Assembly: GCA_017745075.1 (NCBI GenBank)
Contig: JAGIAD010000001.1
Location: forward strand, 62,001 to 126,000
From: Sphingobacteriaceae bacterium
GTDB lineage: Bacteria; Bacteroidota; Bacteroidia; Sphingobacteriales; Sphingobacteriaceae
Reading direction: 5' to 3'
DNA: 64,000 bases
How positions within the stretch are numbered: the first letter of the stretch is position 1; every line of letters starts with the position of its first letter. Under the pieces are notes generated by a model. The model ran no database searches, had not been told where the DNA came from, and was given only the letters and a program-made list of their open reading frames with translations. Of the stretch, positions 15,447 through 21,899 are shown piece after piece. A program made the position numbers and the translations under genes.

Positions 15447-15690
15447 GCGTATATTTGCGCAATCAGCGGGAAACTAAAGGCAAGACATGTTCCCGCAGAT
15501 TTAAGATGATTACCGCAGATGACTTTATATTTCTTAAACACACTTTGTTCTTAAGCCTGATTGCAGTGAAAAGCCCGGAGCGCAGCGAGGACTTGCAACG
15601 GAAAGCAGGACTGCTGGCCGCCACATAGCATTGAACATTCACTTTCAAATAAAATACGCTGCATATATCGGCAGGAAACCATAAGAAAAG
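15447..15690. repeat. Long intergenic repeat, copy 1
   Basis: About 245 bp, opening with GCGTATATTTGCGCAATCAG and closing with a similar GCATATATCGGCAGGAAACC. It matches copy 2 (15812-16060) almost throughout; a 64-bp core (15553-15616) is identical. Short reading frames in it (CYVAASSPAFRCKSSLRSG) are repeat-derived and I do not take them as genes. The whole 15249-16165 gap has no gene that I can support. Confidence 0.85.
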
Positions 15691-15739
15691 TCACTTTATA
15701 CCAAAGATTTAAGATTACTAGATCGTCGCTCCGAACTTG

Positions 15740-15790
15740 TTTCAGTTTTTTTATAACACAGGATAGATGCTGAAATGAATTCAGCATGAC
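15740..15790. repeat. Inverted GATGCTGAA...TTCAGCATGACG word
   Basis: GATGCTGAAATGAATTCAGC followed by ATGACG (about 15766-15791) is a short palindromic word of the kind dispersed through Sphingobacteriaceae genomes; it sits between the two long repeat copies. Confidence 0.55.
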
Positions 15791-15811
15791 GAAAGCTATC
15801 AAAAAAACTTT

Positions 15812-16060
15812 GTGTATATCTGCGCAATCAGCGGGAGAACATAAGCAAGGTATTTCCCCGCAGATTTAAGATGATTTCCGCAGATAAATTATATTTCTTA
15901 AACCCACTTTGTTTTCTAAGCCTGATTGCAGTGAAAAGCCCGGAGCGCAGCGAGGACTTGCAACGGAAAGCAGGACTGCTGACCGCCACATAGCACTGAA
16001 CATTCACTTTCAAGTAAAAAACGCTGCGTATATCTGCGCAATCAGCGGGAAACCATAGCC
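15812..16060. repeat. Long intergenic repeat, copy 2
   Basis: Second copy of the 245-bp repeat in the same orientation, 365 bp after copy 1, opening with GTGTATATCTGCGCAATCAG and ending with a further GCGTATATCTGCGCAATCAG at 16026-16045. Its 64-bp core (15918-15981) is identical to that of copy 1. Confidence 0.85.
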
Positions 16061-16165
16061 AAGACATTTACCGGCAAATCAGACAATGCCTTCTAAAAAA
16101 TTCTTGCCATGAAAATTAACCCGATTTGCCAATTGCTTGTATTTTATTTTTAATTTCGTGCCATT

Positions 16166-17164
16166 ATGAAAGAAACAGTGGTGAGCGGCATCCGCTCAAC
16201 AGGAAAATTACATTTAGGCAATTACTATGGCGCGGTTAAAAACTTCGTGCAAATGCAGAACGACTACAATTGCTATTTTTTTATTGCCGATCTACATTCT
16301 TTAACAACGCATCCTACCCCGGCCGATTTACATGGAAATATCAGGCATGTATTGGTTGAATACCTGGCAAGCGGAATCGATCCGGAAAACAGTACTATCT
16401 ATATACAAAGCGATGTTCCGGAGATTGCGGAACTTTATTTATACCTGAACATGAACGCTTATATGGGCGAGCTTGAACGCAGTACATCTTTTAAAGACAA
16501 AGTGCGTGCTAACCCAGACAATGTTAATGCTGGCTTATTGACCTACCCGGTGCTAATGGCAGCTGATATTTTAATCCATAAGGCTACAAAAGTACCCGTA
16601 GGAAAAGACCAGGAGCAACATCTGGAAATGGCCCGTACGTTTGGAAACCGTTTCAACAGACTATACAATTCTGAATATTTCCCTGAACCTTATGCATTTA
16701 GCTACTCAGATAAACTGGTTAAAGTACCAGGTTTGGATGGTAAAGGCAAAATGGGCAAATCAGAAGGTGAAGCCAATGCGGTTTATTTATCAGACGATCC
16801 GGAAACGATCCGTAAAAAGGTAATGAAAGCAGTGAGTGATGGCGGTCCGACAGAAGAAAACCAGCCAAAACCGGAGCCGATCCAAAATCTTTTCGATTTA
16901 ATGAAAGTGGTTTCGAGTGCAGATACACTTGCGCATTTTGAAGAGCTGTACAACAAAATGCAGATCCGCTATGGCGATTTCAAAAAACAACTGGCTGAAG
17001 ATATGATTATCACCACCGCGCCTATGCGTGAACGTATTTTGGAAATTGCGAAAGATGATGCTTATTTAAGGCAAGTAGCTAAACATGGTGCATTAAAAGC
17101 CCGTGAAAGCGCACAAAAAACCATCAAAGAGGTTCGTAGTTTAATCGGGTTTAAAAGTTTTTAA
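16166..17164 (+). CDS. trpS: Tryptophanyl-tRNA synthetase
   Basis: A 332-residue class I aminoacyl-tRNA synthetase that charges tRNA-Trp. The HIGH-type motif is RSTGKLHLGNYYGAVKN (residues 9-25), ADLHSLTT follows, the Trp-site helix region is YPVLMAADILIHKATKVPVG with KDQEQHLEMART, and the KMSKS-type motif is GKMGKSEGE. Length and order match bacterial TrpRS. The start follows a repeat-filled gap; the next gene, a deoxynucleoside kinase, is separated by a word-repeat array. Confidence 0.96.
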   Translation: MKETVVSGIRSTGKLHLGNYYGAVKNFVQMQNDYNCYFFIADLHSLTTHPTPADLHGNIRHVLVEYLASGIDPENSTIYIQSDVPEIAELYLYLNMNAYMGELERSTSFKDKVRANPDNVNAGLLTYPVLMAADILIHKATKVPVGKDQEQHLEMARTFGNRFNRLYNSEYFPEPYAFSYSDKLVKVPGLDGKGKMGKSEGEANAVYLSDDPETIRKKVMKAVSDGGPTEENQPKPEPIQNLFDLMKVVSSADTLAHFEELYNKMQIRYGDFKKQLAEDMIITTAPMRERILEIAKDDAYLRQVAKHGALKARESAQKTIKEVRSLIGFKSF

Positions 17165-17169
17165 TAATT

Positions 17170-17252
17170 TTAATAGATTTGAGAAACTAGATATGAGACA
17201 TTAGATTTGAGATAATTTCTCGATCTCCTATCTCACATCTCCAATCTCACAT
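17170..17252. repeat. Word array between trpS and the deoxynucleoside kinase gene
   Basis: Words such as AGATTTGAG, AGATATGAG and ATTTGAGATAATT are followed by their complements CTATCTCACATCTC and CAATCTCACATC. The array resembles the one at 11293-11364 and can fold on itself. Confidence 0.75.
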
Positions 17253-17266
17253 CATAGCTTAAGAAG

Positions 17267-17881
17267 ATGCACATAGCAATTGTAGGAAATATAGGTGCCG
17301 GTAAAACCACTTTAACCGGTTTATTGGCTAAAAATTACGGATGGGAAGCTTTATATGAGGCCGTGGATAACAATCCGTATCTGGAAGATTTTTATAGCGA
17401 TATGAAACGCTGGAGCTTTAATCTTCAGATTTATTTCCTGAACAGCCGTTTTCAGCAGATTACGGATATTGAAGTAAATAAACGTAATGTAATACAGGAC
17501 AGGACCATTTATGAAGATGCACATATCTTTGCCGAAAATCTGCACGATATGGCTCTAATGACCACCCGCGATCATGATAACTACCGTGCCATTTTTGACA
17601 ACATTACTTCTTTTATTAAACCACCCGATTTATTGGTCTATTTGCGCGCTTCGGTACCTACATTGGTTAACAATATCCAGCGCCGCGGACGTGAATATGA
17701 AGCGGGCATCCGTATCGACTACCTTTCTAAACTGAACGAAAAATACGAAGCCTGGATAAAAGGTTACAACCTGGGTAAATTACTGATTTTAGATAAAGAC
17801 AAGCTGGATTTTACCAATAATCCAGAAGATTTAGGTACAGTGATCCAGTCTATTGAGGCAGAAATAAACGGATTATTTTAA
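17267..17881 (+). CDS. Deoxynucleoside kinase
   Basis: A 204-residue dNK-family kinase that phosphorylates deoxyribonucleosides with ATP for salvage. The P-loop GNIGAGKTT lies at residues 7-15, the nucleoside-site ALYEAVDNNPYLEDFY at 27-42, NLQIYFLNSRFQQI, the catalytic DRTIYEDAHIF, and the LID arginines in NIQRRGREYEAGI. The specificity (dAdo/dGuo or dCyd) cannot be read. It follows trpS across a word array and precedes kdsB on the same strand. Confidence 0.9.
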   Translation: MHIAIVGNIGAGKTTLTGLLAKNYGWEALYEAVDNNPYLEDFYSDMKRWSFNLQIYFLNSRFQQITDIEVNKRNVIQDRTIYEDAHIFAENLHDMALMTTRDHDNYRAIFDNITSFIKPPDLLVYLRASVPTLVNNIQRRGREYEAGIRIDYLSKLNEKYEAWIKGYNLGKLLILDKDKLDFTNNPEDLGTVIQSIEAEINGLF

Positions 17882-17987
17882 TCCACTTGCTTTTAATGAA
17901 GAAGTGAATCTGTAGTAAACGGTTTAATTTTAATGCGATAAATATGGAAATAGATTTTAAGCATGAAAACCAGAAAACTAGAAATAG

Positions 17988-18776
17988 ATGAGCGATAAAA
18001 AATCAAATTCTGCTTTACGTAATCTAAAAATCATTGGAATTATTCCTGCACGTTATGACTCTACCCGCTTTCCGGGCAAGCCTTTAGTTGATATTGCAGG
18101 AAAAACCATGATCCAGAGGGTTTATGAGCAGGCATCAAAAGCTAAAAGTTTATCCAAAGTAGTTGTGGCTACTGATGACGTGCGCATTGCTGATGATGTA
18201 AAGCGCTTTGGTGGAGAATTTATCCTTACTTCAACTGATCATCAGAGCGGAACCGACAGGTGCGCCGAAGTAATTAAAAACTTACCCGGATATGATATTG
18301 CGATCAATATCCAGGGCGACGAACCTTTTATCGAACCCGTACAGATAGAATTATTGGTAAGTTGCTTTACCGAGGAAAAAGTACAACTGGCCACTTTGAT
18401 TAAACCGATACAAAGTCAGGAAAGTGTCCATAATCCCAATAGCCCGAAAGTGGTAATTGATGTTAATGGTCGGGCCATGTATTTTAGCCGGAGTCCTATC
18501 CCATTTATCAGAAATGGCGAACCGGGTATATGGGCAGAAAAGCACCAGTTTTACAAACACATCGGTATTTATGGTTACCGTACCGAATCGTTAAAAGCCA
18601 TTACCCAGCTTCCGCCCTCTTCTTTAGAAATTGCCGAAAGCCTGGAGCAGCTTCGCTGGATCGAAAATGGATTTTATATCCAAACAAAGGTAACTGACTT
18701 AGAAACAGTAGCTATAGATACACCAGAAGACTTATTGAAGCTAAATAAATTGCTTAAAGCTTTGAAACCAGAGTAA
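17988..18776 (+). CDS. kdsB: 3-deoxy-manno-octulosonate cytidylyltransferase
   Basis: A 262-residue KdsB, which activates Kdo with CTP for lipopolysaccharide synthesis. Signatures: IIPARYDSTRFPGKPLVDIA, MIQRVYEQASKA, VVATDDVRIADDV, SGTDRCAEVI, NIQGDEPFIEPVQIE, YFSRSPIPFIR and KHIGIYGYR. An N-terminal extension of about 12 residues (MSDKKSNSALRN) precedes the usual start; a shorter start is possible. It faces the MarR-GNAT gene across a shared terminator. Confidence 0.95.
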   Translation: MSDKKSNSALRNLKIIGIIPARYDSTRFPGKPLVDIAGKTMIQRVYEQASKAKSLSKVVVATDDVRIADDVKRFGGEFILTSTDHQSGTDRCAEVIKNLPGYDIAINIQGDEPFIEPVQIELLVSCFTEEKVQLATLIKPIQSQESVHNPNSPKVVIDVNGRAMYFSRSPIPFIRNGEPGIWAEKHQFYKHIGIYGYRTESLKAITQLPPSSLEIAESLEQLRWIENGFYIQTKVTDLETVAIDTPEDLLKLNKLLKALKPE

Positions 18777-18796
18777 ATTCTTCAATATTGGTTATA

Positions 18797-18840
18797 AGTT
18801 TAGCGTTTAGAGGTTAGCACTACGCTCTAAACACTAAACT
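18797..18840. terminator. Bidirectional hairpin between kdsB and the MarR-GNAT gene
   Basis: AGTTTAGCGTTTAGAG (18797-18812) pairs with CTCTAAACACTAAACT (18825-18840) at 15 of 16 positions around a 12-nt loop. It abuts the stop of the convergent gene. The arms are built from the GTTTAG word seen in other gaps. Confidence 0.6.
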
Positions 18841-19794
18841 CTATCTAATCACCAGCTCCATCTGAATATTACATCGCGTGTACGGTGTGGGCTTACCTGC
18901 CACTTTTTGAAAGCCTAACTTGTGGTAAAGATTTATTGCCGGTTTCAAGATGGTATTACTTTCTAAATAAATTTTAGATGCACCTAATGACCTCGCTTTT
19001 TCAATAATGGCACTTGCTAATAAAAACCCTACATTTTTTCCCTGGGCTTTTGGCGATACCGCCATTTTGGCCAGTTCAAAATCATATTCACCATCATTCA
19101 TCTTAATTAGTGCACAAACGCCTAAGGGTTCACCTTCATAGCGTGCGATTAATATTAAACCTCCTTTATCTAAAATATAGCCCTGTGGATTATCCAAAGC
19201 TTTATAATCAGATTCTTCCATGGTAAAATATTTTGAAATCCATTCTACATTTAGCGACCTGAATATTTCTTGGTATTTTGGCTGGTAATCTACAATTTCG
19301 ACCTTTAAACTATCTCTTTCTTTCTTCTTTTCGATTACCCTTCTCAATAAGTTTTTTTGCTCCAATAAAAACTCCCACTCACCTATCGCTTCCCAAAGTT
19401 TGTTTTGCGTCTGTGCCGAAATTTCTTCAATGGCGGCATTTACATCCACTAACTGGTCTTTTATTTTTTCAGAAATTTCTACTCCTTTTTTTGAAAGGCT
19501 CACTACATTTCTGCGTCCGTCGGCCTTGTCTTTATTTTCTTTAATGTAACCTTTTCTCAGCATTTCGCTAATGATTTTGCTTACCGATGGATGAGAATGG
19601 CCAATATCTTTAGCCAGTTCAGTAATTGTTTTTTCCCCGCCCTGGGCCAGAGTATAAAATACAGGAAACCACTTAGGCTGCATATCTATATTATATAACT
19701 TATAAATCTGTGCAGCATCTTCAGTTACCTTATCAGTAAGCATTCTTAACCTGCTTCCTATAGCTACTTTACCGGTTTCTTCGAAAAAGTTCAT
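18841..19794 (-). CDS. MarR-type regulator fused to a GNAT acetyltransferase
   Basis: A 317-residue fusion. Residues 1-145 are a MarR winged-helix domain (TITELAKDIGHSHPSVSKII is the recognition region, then KENKDKADGRRNVVSLSKKG as wing). Residues of about 160-317 are a GNAT domain with the acetyl-CoA loop VSPKAQGKNVGFLLASAIIE and the terminal LESNTILKPAINLYHKLGFQ. Such MarR-GNAT proteins are known in many bacteria; the acetylated substrate is usually unknown. It is probably autoregulated: a palindrome lies just before the start codon, next to a good promoter. Confidence 0.9.
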   Translation of the reverse strand: MNFFEETGKVAIGSRLRMLTDKVTEDAAQIYKLYNIDMQPKWFPVFYTLAQGGEKTITELAKDIGHSHPSVSKIISEMLRKGYIKENKDKADGRRNVVSLSKKGVEISEKIKDQLVDVNAAIEEISAQTQNKLWEAIGEWEFLLEQKNLLRRVIEKKKERDSLKVEIVDYQPKYQEIFRSLNVEWISKYFTMEESDYKALDNPQGYILDKGGLILIARYEGEPLGVCALIKMNDGEYDFELAKMAVSPKAQGKNVGFLLASAIIEKARSLGASKIYLESNTILKPAINLYHKLGFQKVAGKPTPYTRCNIQMELVIR

Positions 19795-19801
19795 AATAAA
19801 A

Positions 19802-19817
19802 TTAATTACGTAATCAA
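19802..19817 (-). promoter_or_regulatory. Palindromic operator of the MarR-GNAT gene
   Basis: TTAATTACGTAATCAA is a 14-of-16 palindrome centred on ATTACGTAAT (19805-19814). It lies between the -7 box (19823-19830) and the start codon (19794), where a repressor would block initiation. Confidence 0.55.
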
Positions 19818-19822
19818 TTACA

Positions 19823-19853
19823 CAAATATAAGAACTAACATGGAACCTGCAAC
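19823..19853 (-). promoter_or_regulatory. Promoter of the MarR-GNAT gene
   Basis: Minus strand: GTTG (19853-19850) and TATATTTG (19830-19823) 19 nt apart, matching the Bacteroidota -33/-7 pattern with one mismatch in the -33 box. Confidence 0.6.
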
Positions 19854-19920
19854 ATTTTTAATTGCAGGATTAGAATTTTCATCTTATATAAAAAGAACCA
19901 TAAAATTTGTAGTTTTGAAT

Positions 19921-20463
19921 ATGAGAAATATACTGCTCTTCTTTACTACCTGTCTATTTGCGCTTGTTGCCTGTAATCCGAAAGGCAAAAAAGAAACCCA
20001 CGCTATTGATTTTAAAAATGTTAACCAGCGCGTAGCTAAATCTTTTTCTGATTTAAAACGATTGGATACTTTTAAAATCGAACTTACCGGTAGAAAACCT
20101 GAAGAAATGGTATTAAATTTCACGATCAAAAATGCAGATGGAAAAGAAATATACAATACTAAAATAAAAGGCACTGAGTTATTAGGCAGTACCGATCCCA
20201 ATATCGATTTAACAAAAGAGAAAGACCAGATTGTTTTCATAAAAACCATTGCTGATGATTTTTTTAGTGATGAAAACTTTCTGGAACCTGCCGTAATGCC
20301 CGAAGATAAGGCAGATAATTACGTTCCTGACAAAGCACTTTACGAAGAATTGAAAAAATCAGGTTTAAATGGTTTCAAATATCGCTTAGGTAAAGAAAAC
20401 AACATTTACATTGCCTGGAGCGAAAAAGAACAGAAAGTGAAGATTTATTATAACTGCTGTTAA
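19921..20463 (+). CDS. Lipoprotein, function unknown
   Basis: A 180-residue predicted lipoprotein. The signal MRNILLFFTTCLFALVACNP ends in a lipobox (LVAC) with the modified Cys at residue 18. The mature part is Lys-rich, with no domain that I recognise (ELTGRKPEEMVLNFTIKNAD; LYEELKKSGLNGFKYRLGKE) and a C-terminal YYNCC. The frame is open upstream to 19840, but the ATG at 19921 gives a proper lipoprotein signal. It diverges from the MarR-GNAT gene, which may share control. Confidence 0.7.
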   Translation: MRNILLFFTTCLFALVACNPKGKKETHAIDFKNVNQRVAKSFSDLKRLDTFKIELTGRKPEEMVLNFTIKNADGKEIYNTKIKGTELLGSTDPNIDLTKEKDQIVFIKTIADDFFSDENFLEPAVMPEDKADNYVPDKALYEELKKSGLNGFKYRLGKENNIYIAWSEKEQKVKIYYNCC

Positions 20464-20555
20464 TGTAGTTAGGTACTTCACAATTCGTATCTGTCTAAAC
20501 TTTATATATATCTTTTGACCAAAATGATTTAAGTCAAGAAATCTATTAATATATT

Positions 20556-20584
20556 CCTAATAGGTGTTAAGTACACCTATTAGG
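20556..20584. other. 12-bp perfect inverted repeat in the gap after the lipoprotein gene
   Basis: CCTAATAGGTGT (20556-20567) and ACACCTATTAGG (20573-20584) form a 12-bp stem with a TAAGT loop. No T-run follows, so it may be a terminator-like RNA end or a protein-binding palindrome. The remaining gap (20464-20747) shows only a possible -7 box TACATTTG at 20621-20628. Confidence 0.55.
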
Positions 20585-20747
20585 TCTTAGAAAAACTCTT
20601 CTTTTCCTTAGTGTAACCTTTACATTTGCTCTCAGATTCTATTATGGGTAAAGCCTGATAATAAAATTAAAAAATGTCTATTCCTGTCTAATATTATCAT
20701 GCGAGCCGATTAACAGTTGGTTCAAGGGTATTTTATTGATTACATTA

Positions 20748-21191
20748 ATGAAACATCTTCAGTTTGTATGGATATTTATTTTATCCTTAACTGCATTAAA
20801 TACGTATGCGCAATCAACAACATATACGGGTTGCGTAATTTACGCTCATAATACGGGCCTGCCCCGCACAGAGTTCCCCATATATACTCAGGTAGCCGGA
20901 GGATCAGGAAGTTGTAATGGTTATGCAGTAACTTACTACAGCAGCACAACCAGTTCTAAAACCTTAGATAGTTATTGCTCCATTACACCACCATTAGCTA
21001 ATGCTGCAAGTGAACCTGGAGCAAACGGAGATCCGAATTATAGAAATTGCTCAATGAATGGCCAATGCGGAATAATCAGGACAATTACCGTTACAGAATG
21101 TCCAATTGACGATTCGGCAATAATGTTATTTGCCGCATGTACAGTTTTAGCTTTAGGTTTTATAAAAATGCCCATAAAATTTGGGATTTAA
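20748..21191 (+). CDS. Exported protein with several cysteines and a C-terminal membrane segment, unrecognised
   Basis: A 147-residue protein that I cannot place in a family. The ATG at 20748 begins a clear signal peptide (MKHLQFVWIFILSLTALNTY, cut after YAQ). The mature part has six Cys (in TGCVIY, GSCNGY, DSYCSI, YRNCSM, GQCGII, TECPID), many Ser/Thr/Gly/Asn, and ends in a hydrophobic segment (AIMLFAACTVLALGFI) and a short basic-hydrophobic tail. The Cys could form three disulfides outside the cytoplasm. It has no operon partner; the gap before it holds a palindrome. Confidence 0.6.
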   Translation: MKHLQFVWIFILSLTALNTYAQSTTYTGCVIYAHNTGLPRTEFPIYTQVAGGSGSCNGYAVTYYSSTTSSKTLDSYCSITPPLANAASEPGANGDPNYRNCSMNGQCGIIRTITVTECPIDDSAIMLFAACTVLALGFIKMPIKFGI

Positions 21192-21306
21192 GATGCTAAA
21201 ATGACTTTTTGATTCCTAAATAAACAGTAAACCATTGTATGTTCAGTTATTACATGTAATTTAAGTACTTAAGTCGCAATAGTGCACTTCTCCAAAGTAT
21301 GTATGC

Positions 21307-21795
21307 ATGAAAAAAACTGAATTTATTGCAAGCCGGTTAAGCGCCGTTTTATTGGATGGCTACTGGATTGCCAACACCAATTATAAAGATCAACTGGAAA
21401 ACATCAGCTGGGAACAGGCCATCCACCAGGTGGCAGATCTAAATACCATTGCCGCCCTAACCTTCCATATTAATTATTATTTATCAGGCCTTTTACAAGT
21501 ATTCAGGGGCGGGCCATTAACCATCAAAGATCAATATAGCTTTGATTTACCTCCCCTCCGCTCAGCCCATGACTGGAAGCAGCTGACTGCAAGTTTTCTG
21601 GCCAATTCAGCAGACTTTGTTCAGGAGGTGGTACAAATGCCCGAAGAGCAGCTCGATGAAGTCTTTGTAGATGTAAAATATGGTTCATATCTCCGCAATA
21701 TAGAAGCCGTAATTGAACACAGTTATTACCATTTGGGACAGATTGTATTGATTAGGAAATTAATTGGGCAATCAAGCGGAGGTGTAGCACAATAA
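21307..21795 (+). CDS. DinB-like / DUF1572 protein
   Basis: A 162-residue all-helical protein: SRLSAVLLDGYWIANTNYKD, ISWEQAIHQVADLNTIAALT, FHINYYLSGLLQVF and VIEHSYYHLGQIVLIRKLIG. The His in HINYYL and the HxxYHLGQ pattern are the metal-site positions of the DinB four-helix bundle. Members are often putative metal-dependent hydrolases or thiol transferases, mostly without known substrates. It stands between unrelated genes on the same strand. Confidence 0.7.
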   Translation: MKKTEFIASRLSAVLLDGYWIANTNYKDQLENISWEQAIHQVADLNTIAALTFHINYYLSGLLQVFRGGPLTIKDQYSFDLPPLRSAHDWKQLTASFLANSADFVQEVVQMPEEQLDEVFVDVKYGSYLRNIEAVIEHSYYHLGQIVLIRKLIGQSSGGVAQ

Positions 21796-21899
21796 TTTTG
21801 GCACATTAAAAAATATTGTAAGTATTTTAGATAAACTAATAAAATAGTTGTACTTTCACGGTCGATAACCAAACAACTGATTACTAACGTTTCTCTATA

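Noticed and set aside
15463..16067. Similar short frames on the minus strand (CYVAASSPAFRCKSSLRSG and CYVAVSSPAFRCKSSLRSG)
   Set aside because: Both are translations of the two copies of the intergenic repeat; the similarity reflects DNA duplication and not a conserved protein.
15249..16165. tRNA or rRNA gene in the large gap before trpS
   Set aside because: No cloverleaf arms or conserved rRNA stretches; the gap consists of repeats.
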